Of a stretch of 8,680 nucleotides of DNA, positions 1-5,676 are shown in pieces. Each line of letters starts with the position of its first letter. Within the stretch, counting starts at the first letter, position 1. A model generated the notes under the pieces. That model saw only the letters and a list, made by a program, of their open reading frames with translations, was not told where the DNA came from and ran no database searches. Both the position numbers and the translations under genes were made by a program. Source of the DNA: an uncultured Pseudomonas sp. (GTDB lineage: Bacteria > Pseudomonadota > Gammaproteobacteria > Pseudomonadales > Pseudomonadaceae); assembly GCF_946885885.1 (NCBI RefSeq), contig NZ_CAMPHN010000179.1, positions 1 to 8,680 on the forward strand, written 5' to 3'.

Positions 1-28
1 ATCGAACGGGCCGGAACCCTAGTCGGCT
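1..28 (-). promoter_or_regulatory. Guanidine-I (ykkC) riboswitch, 5' end only, cut by window edge
   Basis: On the minus strand this end reads GCCGACTAGGGTTCCGGC, the conserved opening of the guanidine-I aptamer (CUAGGGUUCCG). It is identical over 18 bases to the start of the complete riboswitch at 1383-1496, and the similarity continues upstream to about base 44. The rest of the aptamer (GGUCCGAGAG and GGGAUAAAAGCCCGGGAGA blocks) would lie outside the window. By inference it controls the next minus-strand gene to the left, probably another transporter component or a guanidine/urea carboxylase gene. Only the first conserved block is visible, which limits certainty. Confidence 0.75.
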
Positions 29-87
29 ATTGCAAATTGTGGTGCCGCGATCCCGCCGAGCGGGTTGTTCCTGCACGTTGTACGTGT

Positions 88-103
88 TGCGAACATCGTG
101 CCA
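88..103 (-). promoter_or_regulatory. Putative sigma-54 promoter for the left-hand guanidine leader
   Basis: The minus strand reads TGGCACGATGTTCGCA. This matches the sigma-54 consensus TGGCACG-N4-TTGCA at all but one position and keeps the required GG-N10-GC spacing. The predicted start of transcription, about 12 bases downstream (near 77), falls in a CACGT-TGT-ACGTG palindrome (74-86). It would give an untranslated leader of about 50 bases before the guanidine-I aptamer at 28. Sigma-54 control through NtrC is typical of nitrogen-scavenging genes, which fits the riboswitch context. The call rests on motif and spacing only. Confidence 0.6.
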
Positions 104-232
104 GGTGCTGCAAGGCGCCGGTCCTGGCGTTCGCGCGCCCTTAAAGTGCGCCTGAGTCACGCTCAATATGGGCTAAATTGGTGCGCGAAGGCTGGGTGGT
201 GCCGCTTTATGGGGCGTCTGGCCGGCGGCTGC

Positions 233-1327
233 TTACAGTTGGTCGGCGGCGGCCTGCTGCATATAACCATCGTTGAAGCGCAGCATGATCCGCTCGCCAT
301 TGCCCAGACTGCGTGCGTCGCTGAAGGCGATGCCCAGATTGTCCAGGCCGTCGCCGCTGGTGCCGAGCAAACCCTGGCCATGGGCGAACTGCGCGACCCG
401 CTGCATCAGTTCGGGCAGCTTGTTGGCACGGGCGAAGCTCAGGGCGTAGCGCGGTGCGTAGAAGGAACGCAGGGTGGCGAGCTGCTCGGTGAAATCCTCG
501 GGGGTGGTGTTGGCCGCGGCGGCCATCTTCGCCCGCGCGGCGCGGCCGGCTTCCGTGGGCAGGCCCATCAAGCGCTGGGTTTCGAACCAGGCGCCGGTCA
601 ACGCCTTGCCCAGTTCCGGGTGCGCGGCCAGGGTTTTGCTGTTGACCACGGTCAGGTCGACGATCTCGCCGGGGATCAGGTTGGAGCTGAACACCTGGCT
701 GACCGTGGTTTGGCGCTTGATGCTGGAAAGAATCGGGTTCCAGGTGATCACCGCGTCGCCCTGACCGCTGAGAAAGGCGGCTTCGATTTGCAGATCGGAG
801 ACGTGCTGGACCTTCACATCGCTGGGCTTGAGCAGCGCCCATTCGAGCGCGCGGCTGAGCAGGTAATGCGACACCGAGTTCTCCACCAGCAGCACGGTCT
901 TGCCCTTGAGGTCCTCCAGGCGCTGGCCGCTACCCCGGATCAACACGGCGTCGGCGCCGTTGGAGAAATCACCGATGATCAAGGCCGTGGTGTCGACCCC
1001 GGCAGCCGCCGGAATGGTCAGCGCGTCCATATTGGTCATGGTGCAGGCGTCGTAGTCGCCTGCGCTGTATTGCTCGATGGAGGCGACGTAATCCGGCACT
1101 TCGGCGACTTCGATGCGGATGCCGTATTTGTCCGCCCACTTCTGCACGATGCCTTCGTTGGCGGCGTACCCCCAGGGCATCCAGCCGGCGAAAATCGACC
1201 AGCACAGCTTGAAGGTCGGCGGCGCAGTAACGTCGTTGGCAAGGGTGTTGGCGTTGAGCGGATGGGCGAGGGACAGTGCCAGTAGGCAGGCGATCGGCAA
1301 ACGGATGAACGGAGAGGAACGGCGCAT
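233..1327 (-). CDS. Periplasmic substrate-binding protein of a urea-carboxylase-associated (putative guanidine/urea) ABC transporter
   Basis: This is the periplasmic ligand-binding subunit of a NitT/TauT-like ABC importer. The 364-residue product has a Sec signal peptide (residues 1-26, MRRSS then a hydrophobic stretch ending HPLNA). The mature protein opens with a block characteristic of the binding proteins found beside urea carboxylase genes: KLCWSIFAGWMPWGYAANEG around residues 40-59, KWADKYGI, DYVASIEQY, and TMTNMDALTIPAAAGVD around 97-112. The ATG at 1327 is preferred because GAGG lies six bases upstream. An in-frame TTG at 1333 has that GAGG directly against it and is unlikely. A guanidine-I riboswitch lies upstream, so guanidine or a related compound is the likely ligand. 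That is inference from the leader, as these proteins are usually annotated as urea, nitrate or taurine binding. No permease or ATPase gene is in the window; they are expected to the left, where a second riboswitch begins. Confidence 0.9.
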   Translation of the reverse strand: MRRSSPFIRLPIACLLALSLAHPLNANTLANDVTAPPTFKLCWSIFAGWMPWGYAANEGIVQKWADKYGIRIEVAEVPDYVASIEQYSAGDYDACTMTNMDALTIPAAAGVDTTALIIGDFSNGADAVLIRGSGQRLEDLKGKTVLLVENSVSHYLLSRALEWALLKPSDVKVQHVSDLQIEAAFLSGQGDAVITWNPILSSIKRQTTVSQVFSSNLIPGEIVDLTVVNSKTLAAHPELGKALTGAWFETQRLMGLPTEAGRAARAKMAAAANTTPEDFTEQLATLRSFYAPRYALSFARANKLPELMQRVAQFAHGQGLLGTSGDGLDNLGIAFSDARSLGNGERIMLRFNDGYMQQAAADQL

Positions 1328-1382
1328 AAGCAACCTCGGGTCGGTAAGCGGGAACAGGAAAGCGGGCAGCTGCGCTACGCGT

Positions 1383-1496
1383 TCTCCCGGGCTTTTATCC
1401 CGCCGTGTAACCCCATGGCCGAAGCCGTTGTTCGAGGTCGCCCACTCTCGGACCAGCCACTCGCACGCTATCGCATGCGAGCCGGAACCCTAGTCG
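1383..1496 (-). promoter_or_regulatory. Guanidine-I riboswitch (ykkC class) upstream of the ABC transporter binding protein
   Basis: All hallmark blocks are visible in order on the minus strand: CTAGGGTTCCG (1493-1483), a strong variable hairpin (1481-1460, nine-pair stem with GATA loop), GCTGGTCCGAGAG (1457-1445), a GGC-TTCG-GCC hairpin near 1425-1416, and GGCGGGATAAAAGCCCGGGA (1404-1385). This order and wording is that of the ykkC aptamer, which binds guanidinium and switches on guanidine transport and degradation genes. The aptamer ends about 56 bases before the ATG at 1327. No terminator with a U-run is seen in that stretch. ACCTCG inside the aptamer (1438-1433) is complementary to CGAGGT covering the ribosome-binding site (1338-1333), so translational control is possible but unproven. 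Confidence 0.93.
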
Positions 1497-1528
1497 GCCA
1501 TTGCCAATTTGTGGCGTGAGCAAGCTAA

Positions 1529-1666
1529 CAGGCCGTTGAAAAACTACCTGCGTTGGCAATACTGCGTTAAAAACCGCCTCAAAATGCTCATTTACAGCAG
1601 TAAACTCCGCTTTTCGGCCGTTTTTGCCTTGTCTTGCCTGCCTCGCCCACGTTTCTCAACGGCCTG
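1529..1666. repeat. 138-bp imperfect palindromic MITE-like intergenic repeat
   Basis: The ends are inverted repeats: CAGGCCGTTGAAAAAC at 1529-1544 and GTTTCTCAACGGCCTG at 1651-1666, with one mismatch in 16. The arms remain partly complementary inward (AAAAACCGCC against GGCCGTTTTTGCC), and the exact centre (about 1597) is a TTTAC-AGCA-GTAAA hairpin. There is no protein-coding content. From memory, near-identical sequences are scattered between genes in Pseudomonas, but I could not search for this. I see no convincing target-site duplication. It lies in the leader of the riboswitch-controlled gene to its left, between a sigma-54-like promoter and the aptamer. Confidence 0.78.
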
Positions 1667-1705
1667 CTGGCCGCCGCACGCTTTCCTTCAGTCGGGCGAA
1701 TAGTA

Positions 1706-1721
1706 AGCGAGGACTGTGCCA
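1706..1721 (-). promoter_or_regulatory. Putative sigma-54 promoter for the binding-protein gene, separated from it by the MITE-like repeat
   Basis: The minus strand reads TGGCACAGTCCTCGCT, with the obligatory GG-N10-GC spacing and a full TGGCAC -24 element. It shares the TGGCAC-N5-TCGC pattern of the promoter at 88-103. The -12 element lies 214 bases from the start of the aptamer. Subtracting the 138-bp repeat gives 76, close to the 67 of the other leader. The agreement between two independent leaders raises confidence above that of a lone motif match. Confidence 0.58.
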
Positions 1722-1893
1722 GCTCTCACAACTTGATGATCGCTTTGCGAACGACCGCAATCTTTCCAGGTCCAAATGATTGTTCAAAGCCATCATGATG
1801 GCGAGCTGCCCAATCGGGGCTCGATTCAGGCTTGCGACACTGTAGTAACGGCGGTCGATCTGGTTCGTCGTGGCAAAAGCGAAGGTAGAGGCT
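1722..1893. other. Intergenic stretch with a perfect 14-bp palindrome
   Basis: This lies between the minus-strand sigma-54-like promoter and the plus-strand small lipoprotein gene, so it should carry control elements for both directions. The one striking item is GCCATCATGATGGC at 1789-1802, a perfect palindrome about 80 bases upstream of the sigma-54-like promoter. That is a usual distance for an activator site, but it does not resemble the NtrC consensus. Open frames across this stretch show no recognisable protein and no good ribosome-binding site, so I call no gene here. Confidence 0.4.
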
Positions 1894-2049
1894 ATGAGAC
1901 GTTTGATTGGATTGTTCCTGGCTGGTTTTCTGATTATCACCCTGCCTGCGTGCAGCTTGAGATTGCCGGGGGTCGCTGTCGATATCGGCGATGGCGGCGG
2001 TGGCCCACCCCATTGTCCGCCGGGCCAGGCGAAGAAGGGGCGCTGCTAG
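1894..2049 (+). CDS. Small predicted lipoprotein, 51 residues, unknown function
   Basis: The product begins MRRLIGLFLAGFLIITLPAC. This is a lipoprotein signal with two Arg, a hydrophobic stretch (5-17) and an L-P-A-C lipobox at residues 17-20, giving a mature peptide of 32 residues anchored at Cys20. The mature part has a Gly run (DIGDGGGG, 30-37) and ends in HCPPGQAKKGRC (40-51). That Cys-Pro-Pro-Gly-Gln-Ala-Lys-Lys-Gly tail I recall from several tiny Pseudomonas secreted proteins of unknown role. An AGG-TAGAGG purine-rich stretch ends three bases before the ATG. It lies 202 bases ahead of a second lipoprotein gene on the same strand. Evidence is the lipobox, the start context and the conserved-looking tail; no function can be given. 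Confidence 0.68.
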   Translation: MRRLIGLFLAGFLIITLPACSLRLPGVAVDIGDGGGGPPHCPPGQAKKGRC

Positions 2050-2151
2050 AACCTAATATCTCTCCTCGTCTTGTTCGCGTTGGCGGTGAACAGGGCACTG
2101 TCTTACTGGCAGGCGTTGCCAAAGAACGACACAAATTGTCATGGAATAGAT

Positions 2152-2167
2152 AAGCAGGCGCCTGCTT
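2152..2167. repeat. Perfect 16-bp palindrome AAGCAGGCGCCTGCTT
   Basis: It is a perfect inverted repeat with no spacer, about 100 bases after the 51-residue lipoprotein gene and 85 bases before the next gene. It could be a dimeric regulator site, or part of a terminator-like hairpin. There is no T-run of note after it (CGG follows TTT), so an intrinsic terminator is not convincing. Confidence 0.5.
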
Positions 2168-2194
2168 TCGGTCGTTGGCCGTTGTCCGATCCAT

Positions 2195-2208
2195 AGGGAA
2201 TATTCCCT
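2195..2208. promoter_or_regulatory. Perfect 14-bp palindrome AGGGAATATTCCCT, possible operator
   Basis: The centre of this AT-cored perfect palindrome lies about 50 bases upstream of the ATG of the His/Arg-rich lipoprotein gene, a common place for a dimeric regulator to bind. I cannot name a regulator with this site. The call rests only on symmetry and position. Confidence 0.4.
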
Positions 2209-2251
2209 GGCGTCGACAACGGTCGGCGTTGCACGGCCGAGGTAAGCCGCT

Positions 2252-2671
2252 ATGTCATACAAATCCATACTCGTTGCGTTGTTAGGGCTGTCGTTAACCG
2301 GTTGTGCAGTATACGGCGGCAGTGGCTATGGGCATCGCGGTTACGATCGTCACTATTCGACCACCTATTACCGCACGCAGTCTTACCCCGTTTATGTCGT
2401 GCCGCGTCACCATCGTCACGATGCCCGTCACGGCGGCCATCGCTACGATAAGCGCCACCATCAACCGCGCTACTATGCGCCGGCACCGCTTTCTCCTCGT
2501 TACCATCCCCAGCGCCATGATGCCCGGCATGATTACCGCGTGATCAAACCGCATGCCGGTTGGGATAAACGGCAGGCGCGTGCGATAGAGCATCGGCGTG
2601 AGTATCGTCGCGAGCATAGGCACGACTCCCGGCACGGCGACGAGCGCCGCGGATGGGGGCAGCGCTACTAG
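2252..2671 (+). CDS. His/Arg/Tyr-rich predicted lipoprotein, 139 residues, unknown function
   Basis: The N terminus MSYKSILVALLGLSLTGC is a lipoprotein signal with lipobox L-T-G-C (residues 15-18), so the mature protein of 122 residues is probably membrane-anchored through Cys18. The mature part is extremely biased: 17 His and 24 Arg with many Tyr, almost no hydrophobic residues, and a repeated R-H-D-[A/S]-R-H motif at 55-60, 88-93 and 123-128. This suggests a disordered, strongly basic, metal- or polyanion-binding surface, which is inference. GAGGTAA about ten bases upstream supports the ATG. Its neighbours are another small lipoprotein upstream and lapG downstream, but the gap of 232 bases to lapG argues against one operon. 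No known family is recognised; similar short His-rich lipoproteins are annotated as hypothetical in pseudomonads. Confidence 0.82.
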   Translation: MSYKSILVALLGLSLTGCAVYGGSGYGHRGYDRHYSTTYYRTQSYPVYVVPRHHRHDARHGGHRYDKRHHQPRYYAPAPLSPRYHPQRHDARHDYRVIKPHAGWDKRQARAIEHRREYRREHRHDSRHGDERRGWGQRY

Positions 2672-2699
2672 CGCGCCGCTCGCTTCACCTGACTCCGGT

Positions 2700-2720
2700 C
2701 GCCGAGCCTGCAGCTCGGCG
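2700..2720. terminator. GC-rich hairpin after the His/Arg-rich lipoprotein, weak terminator candidate
   Basis: CGCCGAGC-CTGCA-GCTCGGCG forms an eight-pair stem with a five-base loop, 28 bases after the stop codon at 2671. It is followed by GCCGCCTGTTC rather than a T-run, so termination by this hairpin alone would be inefficient. It could also simply be an mRNA 3'-end stabiliser. Confidence 0.4.
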
Positions 2721-2903
2721 GCCGCCTGTTCTACAGCCTGCTGCCATTCCCGCTGTGAACCGCGCCCATTCCCAGGGCTCGACGATCGACCCGTTCGCTT
2801 GCCCCTGTTGGAGGCCGGCGCTACCTGCTAAAGCCTTGTTCGCGATTGTGTTTTGCCTTCGCGACCCGCACCATGGCGGCCGTCCTGTGGTGGAAGTTTC
2901 AGT

Positions 2904-3593
2904 GTGCGGATCGGCCGTATCGAAATACTGCGTGCATGCCTTGGCAAGGTCTGGCTGGTCGTCGGTCTGCTGGCTCTGGCATTAGGCATCGGCGGCCTAA
3001 GGGCCGACTGGGATTTCAATCGCATCGGCAGCCGCGCCGAACAACTTTATGGCCCGCTGGGCGACGGTCGCGGACGCCTCGACGATTGGCAACGCTTGTT
3101 GCGCGAGCAAGTCGGCGTCGAGGAATCGGCACAGCTGCAGGCGGTCAATCGCTTCTTCAATCTACGCCTGCGCTTTCGCGACGATATACAAACCTGGAAA
3201 GTTAAAGACTATTGGGCAACCCCGGTCGAGGCGCTGTTCCGCGGTGCCGCCGATTGCGAGGATTACGCCATCGCCAAGTATTTCAGCCTGCGTCAGCTCG
3301 GGGTGCCGAGCGAGAAATTACGCATTACCTACGTCAAGGCCCTGCGCTTGAACCAGGCGCATATGGTGTTGACCTATTACGCCCATCCGGAAGCCATGCC
3401 GCTGGTGTTGGATAACCTGATCGACGCCATCGAGCCGGCCAGCCAGCGCAGCGATCTATTGCCGGTTTACGCCTTCAATGCCGAGGGCCTGTGGCTGCCC
3501 GGCACGCGTGGCGGCAAGCAGGTCGGCGACAGCAAACGCTTGTCGCGTTGGCAGGATTTGCTGGGGAAAATGCGCGCCGAGGGTTTCCCTTGA
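2904..3593 (+). CDS. lapG: LapG, periplasmic calcium-dependent cysteine protease that releases the biofilm adhesin
   Basis: LapG is a bacterial transglutaminase-like cysteine protease (peptidase family C93). It cuts LapA-type adhesins near their N terminus when freed from LapD. With the GTG start chosen here the protein has 229 residues, with an N-terminal export/membrane segment (KVWLVVGLLALALGIGGL, about 15-32). The catalytic triad is Cys118 in GAADCEDYAIAKY, His153 in NQAHMVLTYY, and Asp170 in LVLDNLIDAIEP. Asp117 and Glu119 next to the Cys match the known calcium-binding residues of the family. The GTG at 2904 has GGAAG seven bases upstream. An in-frame TTG at 2853 would add 17 residues but has no ribosome-binding site. 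It puts the Cys at 135, the number I recall for P. fluorescens LapG, so the start is not settled. lapD follows after 22 bases, so the two are surely co-transcribed. Confidence 0.94.
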   Translation: MRIGRIEILRACLGKVWLVVGLLALALGIGGLRADWDFNRIGSRAEQLYGPLGDGRGRLDDWQRLLREQVGVEESAQLQAVNRFFNLRLRFRDDIQTWKVKDYWATPVEALFRGAADCEDYAIAKYFSLRQLGVPSEKLRITYVKALRLNQAHMVLTYYAHPEAMPLVLDNLIDAIEPASQRSDLLPVYAFNAEGLWLPGTRGGKQVGDSKRLSRWQDLLGKMRAEGFP

Positions 3594-3615
3594 ACGCGCC
3601 GCGAAGGAGCCATTG

Positions 3616-5550
3616 ATGTCATTGTTCAAGCAGTTGTTTATCGCTATCTGCGTGCTGATGCTGGTGAATTTCAGCGGTAGCTTCCTGGTCAGCGTGGAGA
3701 GCTCCCGCGAGCAGCAGGTCAACCAGTTGCGCGCCCATGCCCAGGATGCGGCGACCGCGCTGGGCCTGTCGTTGAGCCCACATATCAAGGATGTGGCGAT
3801 GGTCGAGCTGATGGTCAGTTCGATCTTCGACAGCGGCTATTTCGAAAGCATTCGCGTGGTCGACCCGGCCACCGGCGAGTTGCTGGTCGAGCGCAGCGGC
3901 GTGCCGGTCAAGAGCGATGCGCCGCAATGGTTCGCCCAACTGGTCGACCTGGCGCCGGCGCGGGGCGATGCCATCGTCAGCGACGGTTGGCGCCAGGCGG
4001 CTCAGGTGCAAGTGGTCAGTCATCCGTTGTTCGCGCTGGGCAAGCTGTGGCAGAGCGCGCTGGGCAATTTGCTCTGGTTGACCCTGAGCGGACTGTTTTG
4101 CGTGTTGCTCGGCGTGCTGCTGCTCAAGCGCCAATTGCGCCCGCTGGACTATATGGTCGAGCAGTCCAACGCCATCGCCCGGCGCGAGTTCCTCAGCCTC
4201 GCGGATTTGCCGAAAACCCCCGAATTCCGTCGGGTGGTCAATGCCATGAATCAGATGGTCGGCAAGCTCAAGGCGTTGTTCGCCGAGGAAGCCGCGCGCA
4301 GCGAACTGCTGCGCGCCGAAGCCTATCAGGACAGCTTGACCGGCCTGGCCAACCGCCGCTATTTCGATTTGCAGCTGCATGCCCGTCTGAGCGTCGACGA
4401 GCATGCCTGCCACGGCTTTCTGCTGTTGCTGCGGGTCAACGACCTGGCGGGGCTCAACCAGCGGCTCGGCGGGCAAGCCACCGATCAATTGCTCAAGGCG
4501 ATTGCCGAGCAGTTGCAGCAACTCAGTGGCGGGCGTTATCTGCTGGCGCGCAATCGTGGCGGCGAGTTCGCCATTCTCGCCGCCGGTCTTGAGCGCGGCG
4601 AGGCCGAAGCCTTGGCCGAACAACTCGACCGTGCATTGCTCAGCTTGCAACGGACCGGGGCCTGCGACTGCCTGCCAGTGGCGCATATCGGCCTGACGGC
4701 TTTTGCTCCGGGCGACGATGCCCAGGATCTGTATCGCGCGTTGGATGCCGCCCTCGCGCTGGCCGCCAGCCAGACACAAACGAGCTGGGCATTCAGCACC
4801 CCAGCCGTGCATGCGCCAGTCGTCGATGAGCGGCAGAACTGGTATCGCCTATTGGATCAGGCGCTCGACCAGGGGCGCTTGCAGTTGTTCTTCCAGGCGG
4901 TGGTGGCGGCAAACGAGCCTGGACGGGTGTTGCACCACAAGGTGCTGGCGCGATTGCGCGACGAACAGGACGGCTTGATCGCCGCCGGGCGCTTTCTGCC
5001 TTGGCTGGAGCGATTCGGCTGGTCGGCGCGCCTCGACCTGGCGATGCTCGGTCAGGTGTTGCAACAGATGCGCAGCCACGACCAGGCGGTGGCTTTGAGC
5101 CTGTCCGGCGCGACGGTCAGCGACCCGCAGGCATTGGCGCGGCTGTATGGGTTATTGCAGCAGCACGCCGACCTGGGGGCGCGGCTGACCTTGGAATTGG
5201 ATGAGGATCAGCTCCCTGGGCAGCAGGCCCTGGAAACCTTGACCCAAGGCTTGCGCGCCCTCGGCTTCGGCCTTGGTCTGCAGCATTTCGGCGGGCGTTT
5301 CAGCATGATCGGCAACCTGGCCAAACTCGGCCTGGCATACCTAAAAGTGGATGGCAGCTATATTCGCGCCATCGATCAGGAAAACGACAAACGCCTGTTT
5401 ATCGAAGCCCTGCAGCGCGCGGCTAATAGCATCGACCTGCCGTTGATCGCCGAGCGGGTGGAAACCGAAGGGGAGTGGCAGGTGTTGCGTGCCATGGATA
5501 TCGAGGGCGTGCAGGGCAGGTTGTTCGGCGAGCCGGCGCCTTGGGCATAG
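3616..5550 (+). CDS. lapD: LapD, inner-membrane c-di-GMP receptor controlling LapG
   Basis: This 644-residue protein has the LapD layout: TM1 (about 5-26), a periplasmic domain (27-148), TM2 (about 149-170), a HAMP linker (171-226), then GGDEF-like (about 230-395) and EAL-like (about 405-640) domains. Both enzyme domains are degenerate. GGDEF reads RGGEF (314-318), the EAL motif reads KVLARL (442-447), and the DDFG motif reads QHFG (556-559), so it should bind rather than make or break c-di-GMP. Trp125 in SDGWRQ matches the conserved tryptophan by which the periplasmic domain holds LapG. In the known mechanism c-di-GMP binding to the EAL domain opens the autoinhibited form, and LapG is sequestered and the adhesin kept. 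The ATG at 3616 has AAGGAG seven bases upstream. The frame stays open further upstream, but that part overlaps lapG and gives no LapD-like sequence. Confidence 0.96.
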   Translation: MSLFKQLFIAICVLMLVNFSGSFLVSVESSREQQVNQLRAHAQDAATALGLSLSPHIKDVAMVELMVSSIFDSGYFESIRVVDPATGELLVERSGVPVKSDAPQWFAQLVDLAPARGDAIVSDGWRQAAQVQVVSHPLFALGKLWQSALGNLLWLTLSGLFCVLLGVLLLKRQLRPLDYMVEQSNAIARREFLSLADLPKTPEFRRVVNAMNQMVGKLKALFAEEAARSELLRAEAYQDSLTGLANRRYFDLQLHARLSVDEHACHGFLLLLRVNDLAGLNQRLGGQATDQLLKAIAEQLQQLSGGRYLLARNRGGEFAILAAGLERGEAEALAEQLDRALLSLQRTGACDCLPVAHIGLTAFAPGDDAQDLYRALDAALALAASQTQTSWAFSTPAVHAPVVDERQNWYRLLDQALDQGRLQLFFQAVVAANEPGRVLHHKVLARLRDEQDGLIAAGRFLPWLERFGWSARLDLAMLGQVLQQMRSHDQAVALSLSGATVSDPQALARLYGLLQQHADLGARLTLELDEDQLPGQQALETLTQGLRALGFGLGLQHFGGRFSMIGNLAKLGLAYLKVDGSYIRAIDQENDKRLFIEALQRAANSIDLPLIAERVETEGEWQVLRAMDIEGVQGRLFGEPAPWA

Positions 5551-5560
5551 GCGCACGCGA

Positions 5561-5583
5561 GTAGGAGCCAGCTTGCTGGCGAT
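5561..5583 (+). repeat. Pseudomonas REP palindrome
   Basis: GTAGGAGCCAGCTTGCTGGC followed by GAT is the standard form of the short REP elements of pseudomonads (GTAGGAG head, then a GCCAGC-TT-GCTGGC hairpin). It starts 10 bases after the lapD stop, in the convergent gap before the 112-residue gene. A degenerate inverted partner (CCTGGCTCCGAC, 5640-5651) may make this a REP pair. Such elements can stabilise mRNA 3' ends or affect termination. No separate T-run terminator for lapD is visible. Confidence 0.75.
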
Positions 5584-5676
5584 CCTGGCATGGTGCACAA
5601 GATCGTAGGAGTGTCGAACCACAGCAAGGATTGGGCGTTCCTGGCTCCGACAAGGTGATTCAATGTGTCGAGCCTG

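Noticed and set aside
65..1285. 406-residue plus-strand open frame covering the binding-protein gene
   Set aside because: It is antisense to a clear signal-peptide-bearing binding protein, and its translation has low-complexity composition typical of a G+C-rich antisense shadow.
1334..1382. Intrinsic terminator as riboswitch expression platform
   Set aside because: GCGGG and CCCGC can pair across this stretch, but no compact stem followed by a U-run is visible.
10..1516. Direct repeats at 10-44 and 1481-1516 as ends of a mobile element or attachment sites flanking the transporter gene
   Set aside because: The repeated sequence is the conserved 5' block of guanidine-I riboswitches in the same orientation, which explains the identity without any mobility.
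1509..1703. 64-residue plus-strand open frame over the repeat
   Set aside because: It is almost wholly the translated palindromic repeat; no start context or protein family.
1656..2013. Minus-strand open frames of 94-95 residues over the lipoprotein leader
   Set aside because: No ribosome-binding site or recognisable domain, and they overlap the end of the palindromic repeat and the well-supported 51-residue lipoprotein gene.
3478..3615. Upstream extension of the lapD frame by 46 residues
   Set aside because: It overlaps the end of lapG, has no ribosome-binding site, and the translation is not LapD-like; the ATG at 3616 has AAGGAG and a proper N-terminal membrane helix.
3619..4812. 397-residue minus-strand open frame opposite lapD
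   Set aside because: Antisense to a strongly conserved LapD; the composition is Gln/Ala/His-rich shadow sequence without domains.
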